A stretch of DNA of 64,000 bases. Origin: Numida meleagris (lineage: Eukaryota > Chordata > Aves > Galliformes > Numididae). Under the pieces are notes generated by a model. It ran no database searches and was not told the origin of the DNA. It was given only the letters and a program-made list of their open reading frames with translations. The stretch lies in contig NC_034411.1 of NCBI RefSeq assembly GCF_002078875.1, positions 7,313,009 through 7,377,008 of the forward strand, given 5' to 3'. A program made the translations under genes and the position numbers. Shown here piece by piece: positions 58,101 to 64,000 of the stretch; positions within the stretch are counted from its first letter, which is position 1; each line of letters starts with the position of its first letter.

Positions 58101-60879
58101 GAGACCCTGTTCACACCTATCCAGAAAGACAAGGCATACAATCAACACCTTGCTAGGATAGAGAGCTTTTGTTCAAGTTAGTTATTACATGCCTTGCAGA
58201 CTGAAAACAGTGCTTCTTACATCCATTTCAGCTCCTTTCCTCCCTGCTTCAGAGCTTAACTCCCTGCTTCTTCCCAGCTCTTTGCGCATGGATGTGTCCA
58301 GGAATTGGTGCAGCAAAGAATCACTTCATCTCAGGGCCAAAATCCCAAAGGAAAAAAAAGACATTATACTGCCTGAGTAAGGCCTATCTCTGCAACCCCA
58401 AAGCGGTGTTTTACCCACTGACATCTTTAGCTATAAATATCTGAATCATCATATACAACCTGAGTGAGAGGAGCACTGACATCAGCTGGAGACATCGCAG
58501 TACCAACCTGCTTTGGAGATGGAGCTGCTCTCTGCTACCTGTCATCAGCATCAAGCCAGAGGTCAGCCCATATCAGAGCACTCCCAAATCAGCTGGATTA
58601 ACTTAAACCTCCTTTGTCAGCTCCATAAACTAACACAGTGCATATCTGGGTGGGTAGATATAGCATTTTCTCTGCCTTAATACAGATGAAGCAGTACCAG
58701 TGCTGCAAAGGGAAAGGGTCTCAAAAAGTCCGTTTCCCACAAGTATGAAGTTAATAAAAGCAATAATAGCTATCTCTTGTAAAAGGAAAGTGCAGCCACA
58801 CTCATGCGATCATGGCAGACTAAGAAGTCCCACAGCACACAGTCCTGCCTCTTTTTGCAGCTGGCTCTAAATGCAATAGCATCTGGTGCCCTGGGGCCTC
58901 AGCCCTCCAAATTAACTAACAAGCTTTGTCTCCCACTGGTGCAACTGGAAGGTGATTCTCTGATCTCAGGAAATGCTAATTGCTCCTTTTTTTTTTTCCT
59001 GATTTAATTTAAATAACATCCAGCCCTACCCTACCAAATAGCCACTGTAAGGAGCTTGAAAAAGGTCTGTACTTAGCACAGAGATTGCAGCAGACAGATG
59101 AGCAGTTAGGCAGAAGTAAGCAGAGAGTTCTAATCCAACAGGCATTCACTGTTTACTTCCTGTGACAACTGCTGTACCTCACTGATGCAGGATGCTCAGC
59201 TGGGTTTGACACACTGCACTTTGCTAATGAACTGTTTTCAGGCTTCAGTGTTGTGAAGTTGTGTGGAGGTTCAGGATTTAAAGCAAATCAGACTAAAACC
59301 TTCACCATTCAGCCCTGCCCCATCCGCTGGTAAACAAATCTGTGGAGGTGACATCTCTCCCACGTGCACTCGCTGTCCTTCATCTCCAGCACAGTGTTTG
59401 TGGCCCAGCATCACAACGGGACTACTATGTGCACACACATCACGAGTGGTAGGACCTAAATGAGCACCTAAAACCACTTTGGTAGCAACATCCATAAAAT
59501 ACATGGAGGTCATTGTGATTGGAAGAGGGGCTCCATGATCTGAGATGTTCCTCTTACAGTTAGAAGCTTAAAGCCTGATGATGGAAAAACAAAAGCAAAC
59601 AAACAACAGCAACAAAACCAGCCCCAGCCTCAGTTCAATTTATTCTCCCATTTTATCATCAACAGTATTTCAGCAGCAGCCTCTGGAGAGGCTGAGGTAG
59701 CCCTGTAGGAGGCAGGACACAGGCTGTCAGACATTGGCACTGCTGCCCCCATGCCATGGAGCCCCCAAGAGCAGAACTGCAGGACTGTTACTTTGATTCT
59801 TTTGGAACAGAAGTGTACAGCACTGCCCAGGATGCTCCTTTCCTGCTTCCATGGCATGTCTTCAGTGTGACTTTGCTTCTGGTGGCTGGAGAGAACAGTA
59901 CTTGTGCTGCCTTGGACATTCTTCTCCAGGGTGATTCTCCTGAATGGGGACACGGATGCATTTCCCCAGGTTCCCAGCCCACTCCCTGGATGACAGGGTT
60001 AAGGATCCAGCTAATGGCTCTGGGAAGTGCGGCTCAGCCCTTAAAAGGGCTGTTGTGAGGAAAAAGGGGAAGCAAGATTAAAGAGAGAAGAAGCAACAAA
60101 GCTGGACCGCAACATCTGATTGAAATCTCAGGTTTCAGTCACAGTTTACTGAAACTCCCCCCCCTACACACACTTCGAAATTGTCTCATGACAGAATGAA
60201 TTGTTCTACCAACAAGTGTAAAAGGAAATGATTAATTAACCCCTCCCAAGCAAACTGATTACCAAGACTTCCATATCTCCAGGACCTGAGCAATGAATGA
60301 GCTTCCTGTGACTCCAGCCAGGCACCGGGAGGGTGCTGCTGTTAACGCTCACAATCCTGGCTCAGAGCTGTATGGACTGCATAGCACATCTGTGCTCATC
60401 AGCTGTGCCACGTGCAGTAACTCCTGCAGTCTTTGACCTCATGCACTGAAGCAGTCCTGTTTTAAAAAGAAAAAAATAAGAAGAAGCTGCGCTTCGTGCC
60501 CCACAGCTTGCAGATGAAGCACTGGGCTAACGGGGAGATGGATGCTGCAGCCCTCCCTGCCACACGGAGCAGAGTCTGGGAGGCTCCAAGGGTAACATGC
60601 CAGCTTGGGCTTTCTTTGTGAAACGTGATGCTCAGCTTGCTGGGAGCACCACAAGAGCGACTGGAAGCTCCTATCTCTCAGAAAGACAGAGTGCTGCCAG
60701 CAGTTAATGGCGGATATCTCACTCTCATACACAACAGCCCTTGCTCCTGGTGAGACGGGAATCAGGCTCCTGCTTCTTGCAGCTCTTTCTCTCGTGGTGG
60801 CACGGTTTCCAGCTGCTGCTCTTACCGTGCACCAGACAAAATCCTCCCTGCTGCTATCTTTGGCCTCCACACTATCAAA
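55129..60879. other. Unique non-coding DNA
   Basis: The longest frames are 167 residues (57114-57617, minus) and 136 residues (57656-58066, plus). Neither contains a domain I recognise, and a run of glutamines in the plus frame comes from a CAACAACAACAACAGCAG patch at 57698-57715. A poly(A) run sits at 56552-56569. No mobile element was identified. Confidence 0.5.
56552..56569 (+). repeat. Poly(A) run, 18 bases
   Basis: Uninterrupted A tract following AGTTAGGAGAT. No retroposed body identified. Confidence 0.75.
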
Positions 60880-61105
60880 CACTGACCCCGATTCAGAGCC
60901 GTGCTGCTCCCGGCCGCGTGGCACGGCCGCGAGGCAGCGGGAAAACCAGGCTGCATGTCCACCCTCATCCATCCCGTGCTTCAGGTTGGGTGTAGAGCCT
61001 CTGCTCCTTCCAAAGCTTTCAAGGCAGAAATCACAAAATGTCACCGCCGTAGAGAGTAAGAATGTAACCTCGGCCCCAGCGCGCAGGCCAGCGTCCCCCC
61101 TTCCC
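60880..61105. other. Small GC-rich, CpG-containing patch
   Basis: Two clusters of CpG (CCCGGCCGCGTGGCACGGCC near 60915-60935 and CCAGCGCGCAGGCCAGCGTC near 61077-61096) stand out from AT-rich surroundings, but the density is well below that of the island at 49.2 kb. A 201-residue minus-strand frame (60439-61044) overlaps it and matches nothing known. A weak candidate promoter or CpG remnant. Confidence 0.35.
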
Positions 61106-61209
61106 CCCTGAGGAAAATGGTTTCTGTGTTAAACTTTCACAACTAAACCTGAAACCCAGTGGTGTTTGCTTTAGGTTTTGTTACAAACCTAGAACACAGG
61201 CCAAGTTTG

Positions 61210-61244
<35 letters not shown>
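61210..61244 (+). repeat. Poly(A) run, 35 bases
   Basis: The longest mononucleotide run in the window. It lies within a stretch rich in AAACC and GGTTT words, such as CTAAACCTGAAACCCAG upstream and GTTTGATCTGAAACCAGG downstream, so it seems to interrupt or extend an older repeat. No AATAAA signal or retroposed gene body is visible upstream. Confidence 0.85.
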
Positions 61245-61248
<4 letters not shown>

Positions 61249-63159
61249 GGGCAAAGTTTCAAGCAAATCAAGACCGATTTATGGTTTTGAGTGGAAACCA
61301 TATTCGCTTCACTGCTTTCACAGGGGTTTGATCTGAAACCAGGCACAATCTGGCAGCTGGGAGCTGCCTTTTGTTTGGAGACCCAGGTTAAATGGGAGCC
61401 CAAAGCAGCACAGCCCCTAGCACCAAGACTCTGGGGTCCCTGCAGGAAGGGCTCACGCTTGCAGATGCTCTGGGGATGCCCCATTGCACAGCCCCAGTCA
61501 CATCGGTGTAAGTCATCCCATGCACAGACAGATCACAGATCTGCACTCGAGCCAGTGCTGCAACACACACTGAGAACTTTCAGTATCAAACACATCACAG
61601 AATTCAGATTCAGGTTTGTAATTGTTCACTTGTGTTGCGGTGGTTCGTTGTTTTTTTTTTTCCCGTTTCCCTTAATTGTTTGTTTTGCTTTTAATCTCTT
61701 TGCTGCTTCAGTACGGTTGACTTTTTATCAGATTGCAGACCGAAATTCTGCTGGTCTCCTACCAAGGGCCATAAGTCATCACAGCAATTGAGCACGCTGC
61801 TGCAGCACTGATAGCAACTCACCAATTTTACTGAGCGATAAGGCAAATGCCTTACGGCGTGCACGTACCGCATTATCTTTGGGGTCCCTCTCCCCCTGCC
61901 TAACACTGATACTTGCTCATGTTTCAGGCCTGCTTTTGAAATATAGAAGAAAAACATCTATCTGAAAAACGTGACAGCAACTGTGCCATTGCTGAGGTAG
62001 AGCGCAGCAAAGGCAGAAGGCTGGGGGAAATAATGGACAGCCATTACTTAAGAACCCTGTGCCTGGCTCCAACAGTCATGTCACATCATTAAATATAATG
62101 TCTTGCTTGTCCCTGCCAGCTCTCCATTTCCCAAGTCCTACTTAATGCCTTGTAGGTCCAGACAGTGGAGGTTTATGGATCCTTGAGTCTGTTGAGATGC
62201 TGTGGACATGCAAGGACAACCCAACAGCCCCAAGCCACGCGGCACTGTTGGGGCCGTGCCATCCATGTCATACCAAAATGTACATTTGTGCATGGCTATA
62301 CACTGGGAGCAGATTTCATGGGATTAGCTACTGGGAACATTAAGAGCATACTTCTGATTTTGTGGGACTGGCAAGCCTATCTATTGACAAAAGAAACAGA
62401 TACATAAATGCTGGTTTGCACGTCCCCCGTCCCCCATCCTTGTATTTGAGATTAGGCTTTGCAGAAGCATATTATTTCATGACAAAAAATGCAGCAAGGA
62501 ACAATGCTTTGTACAGGAGATCAAAGAACCAGCTCGAGACACGGCGGCAGTCAAGTTGGCAGGGGAGAGGTGCAGCATCCCCAGCCATGGACACTCCCTG
62601 AGCCAGCAGGAAGCCTCCCAGTACTTAAAGAACATTGTAAAATAGATGGAGACTGACTTTTTACATGATGTCAGTGATGCCACCATTCAGCTTGGGCAAG
62701 TAGCAGGCCAAATTCCCAGAGAAAAGAAGGTTATTCCAGCAGGGGCAATTCTTGCTCGCTCATGCCAGCCACTTCTCAAATCCAGTTTTCCACTTATATT
62801 TTAAGTATTCTCCTTGGAAGAGAAGCGAAGGAAGCTGTTCTACTAAGGCTGACCGGAAAAAATGAAAAGAGAAAATTGCTCCAGATGAAGCACAGCTGGA
62901 CCGCTTCTTTTGCTTGTACTGTTGACTGTCCTTTGGGATATAAAGAAAGTTCGTGCTCCATTGTTCCAACGACAGAACAAGGCCTGCTGAGACCCCACCA
63001 CTTCATCACAAAGCGTCGCATGCTGGAGAGACCGCAAAGGACCACAGCTGGCCAGCTGTGGGAAAGTCAGAAAAAGAATTAGCTAACTTCAAATGGCACA
63101 GTTTCAGAATTTCTGCCTCCTGCTACTTGGAGTGCACAGCATCACTTTTTGTCTGGAAG
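61245..63159. other. Unique non-coding DNA, nothing recognised
   Basis: Short frames up to 166 residues with no domains. A T run at 61651-61661 is present. No mobile element apart from the CR1 tail that follows. Confidence 0.5.
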
Positions 63160-63275
63160 GACATGCAGCACTACGGGATGTGGTTTAGTGGGAGGACTCA
63201 GTAGGTCAGGTTGCTGGTTGGACTTGATGATGTTAAAGGTCTTTTCCAACCAAGATGGTTCTGTCAGTCTATGAT
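63160..63275 (+). mobile_element. CR1 LINE, 3'-end fragment, plus orientation
   Basis: GGGATGTGGTTTAGTGGGAG, GTTGCTGGTTGGACTTGATG, TTAAAGGTCTTTTCCAACC and GATGGTTCTGTCAGTCTATGA match the CR1 3' end (GGTTTAGTGGGAG, TTGGACTAGATGAT, GGTCTTTTCCAACC, ATTCTATGATTCT). About 115 bp survive. It carries no coding sequence. Confidence 0.85.
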
Positions 63276-64000
63276 GTGCTCATCACCAAAGCTGCTGGTT
63301 ACCTAACAGCTAGTTTTAAAGTCCTACTGCGCTCAGATCAGATATTACAGCTGGAAAGGGAAGCTCTAGGACATGGCTGCTCGACCAAGGATGTGCTTGC
63401 TCCAGCAGAGGCTCTGTGACCAGGTATTTGCCCTGGTTCCCCTTGACTAGCTTCCACCCACCCCTATCCACAGGTGTTAACAAGCCAGGAGAACACTTGG
63501 GCTGCAAACCACACTGCTACTTCAGTCGTTTGCTGGGGATGTTCCCCTCTTGCCTATCAGCATCACCTCTTATCTGGGGAGAGCACAAGGCACTTTCTTC
63601 CTCTGCACATCCCTTGCTTGCCTGCTGCTGGGTGAGCAGGCCCCCAGCTCCTCTCGTGTGACCTTGCACGCCTACCCATGCATGACCCACCAGCAAACCA
63701 GGAGAACCTCAAGGATGTTGGGATTACAGGCATTACTGTGAGCCTCATCCAGAGCGCCCAGGATACGAGTTGAACGAGGACAAAAAAGCAAAAAATGCCC
63801 ATTAAAAATTGCAAAACCAAACCATGCAATTTTGGAGCTTCCAAAATGAATGAAACATCACAAATGTTTTCAACCATACTCCAGATATAGAGGGAAAAGA
63901 CATTCATATCTACAATCTTGGGAAAAAAAAGGTTTGAAAATGCCACAGCATTTTATTGCAATGCCTCTTAAACACAACCCTCTGGTTCACTATTTTAAAG
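63276..64000. other. Unique non-coding DNA, nothing recognised
   Basis: The 127-residue minus-strand frame at 63563-63946 begins with a hydrophobic stretch but matches no family I know. No repeats or motifs stand out before the window ends. Confidence 0.5.

Noticed and set aside
60439..61044. 201-residue minus-strand frame
   Set aside because: No domain or motif recognised, no splice or promoter support, overlaps a 134-residue plus-strand frame in the same GC-rich patch.
61291..61791. 166-residue plus-strand frame after the poly(A) run
   Set aside because: No domain recognised; it crosses a T-run giving a hydrophobic phenylalanine string.
1..64000. Search for CRISPR arrays, bacterial operons, phage genes, tRNA and rRNA genes
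   Set aside because: None seen. The base composition, CR1 content and absence of long frames fit a vertebrate intergenic or intronic region.

Overview
The window reads as non-coding DNA from a bird, most likely a galliform close to chicken. The main evidence is seven copies of the avian CR1 LINE in both orientations. Six keep the recognisable CR1 3' end, with its octamer-type tail (ATTCTGTGATTCT or a close variant). One probable avian endogenous-retrovirus solo LTR and several old amniote repeats fit this. The sequence is AT-rich outside one CpG island. I found no open reading frame that resembles a known cellular protein, no convincing coding exon, no tRNA or rRNA, no CRISPR array and no bacterial-type operon. 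The only translations I recognise are decayed C-terminal pieces of the CR1 ORF2 polyprotein.

Layout. 1-5 kb: unique DNA with a GATATCAAC motif cluster, then an AT-rich enhancer-like block (3600-4670) holding an octamer/SOX/CRE-like cluster, a perfect inverted repeat and an M-box, then a short CR1 tail. 5-17 kb: mostly unique DNA with three enhancer-like AT-rich blocks (6240-6450, 9640-10340, 11940-12560), a CR1 3' end (10848-11027) and a MIR-like SINE relic (16690-16815). 17-33 kb: unique DNA with a direct repeat at 22 bp spacing, more enhancer-like blocks (20660, 24280, 26270, 30770 and 32340) and a perfect RFX-type palindrome (32550-32565). 33-43 kb: the densest mobile-element zone, with three CR1 copies, a solo LTR and an old palindromic repeat. 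43-49 kb: unique DNA with a palindromic pair of TAATCC homeodomain sites and simple repeats. 49.16-49.48 kb: a compact CpG island with a G-quadruplex motif, the best candidate transcription start in the window. 50-64 kb: unique DNA, two more CR1 copies, an inverted pair of simple repeats and a 35-base poly(A) run.

My interpretation, which is inference only: this is an intergenic region or a very long intron, with scattered candidate regulatory elements. Conservation cannot be measured from one sequence, so every enhancer-like call rests on base composition and motif clustering and has low confidence. I did not find a previously undescribed biological system. The most checkable leads are the CpG island, the RFX palindrome, the octamer/SOX/inverted-repeat cluster near 4.4-4.6 kb, the composite homeodomain/E-box/GATA site at 30.8 kb and the internally deleted CR1 next to the solo LTR at 39.7-41.0 kb.
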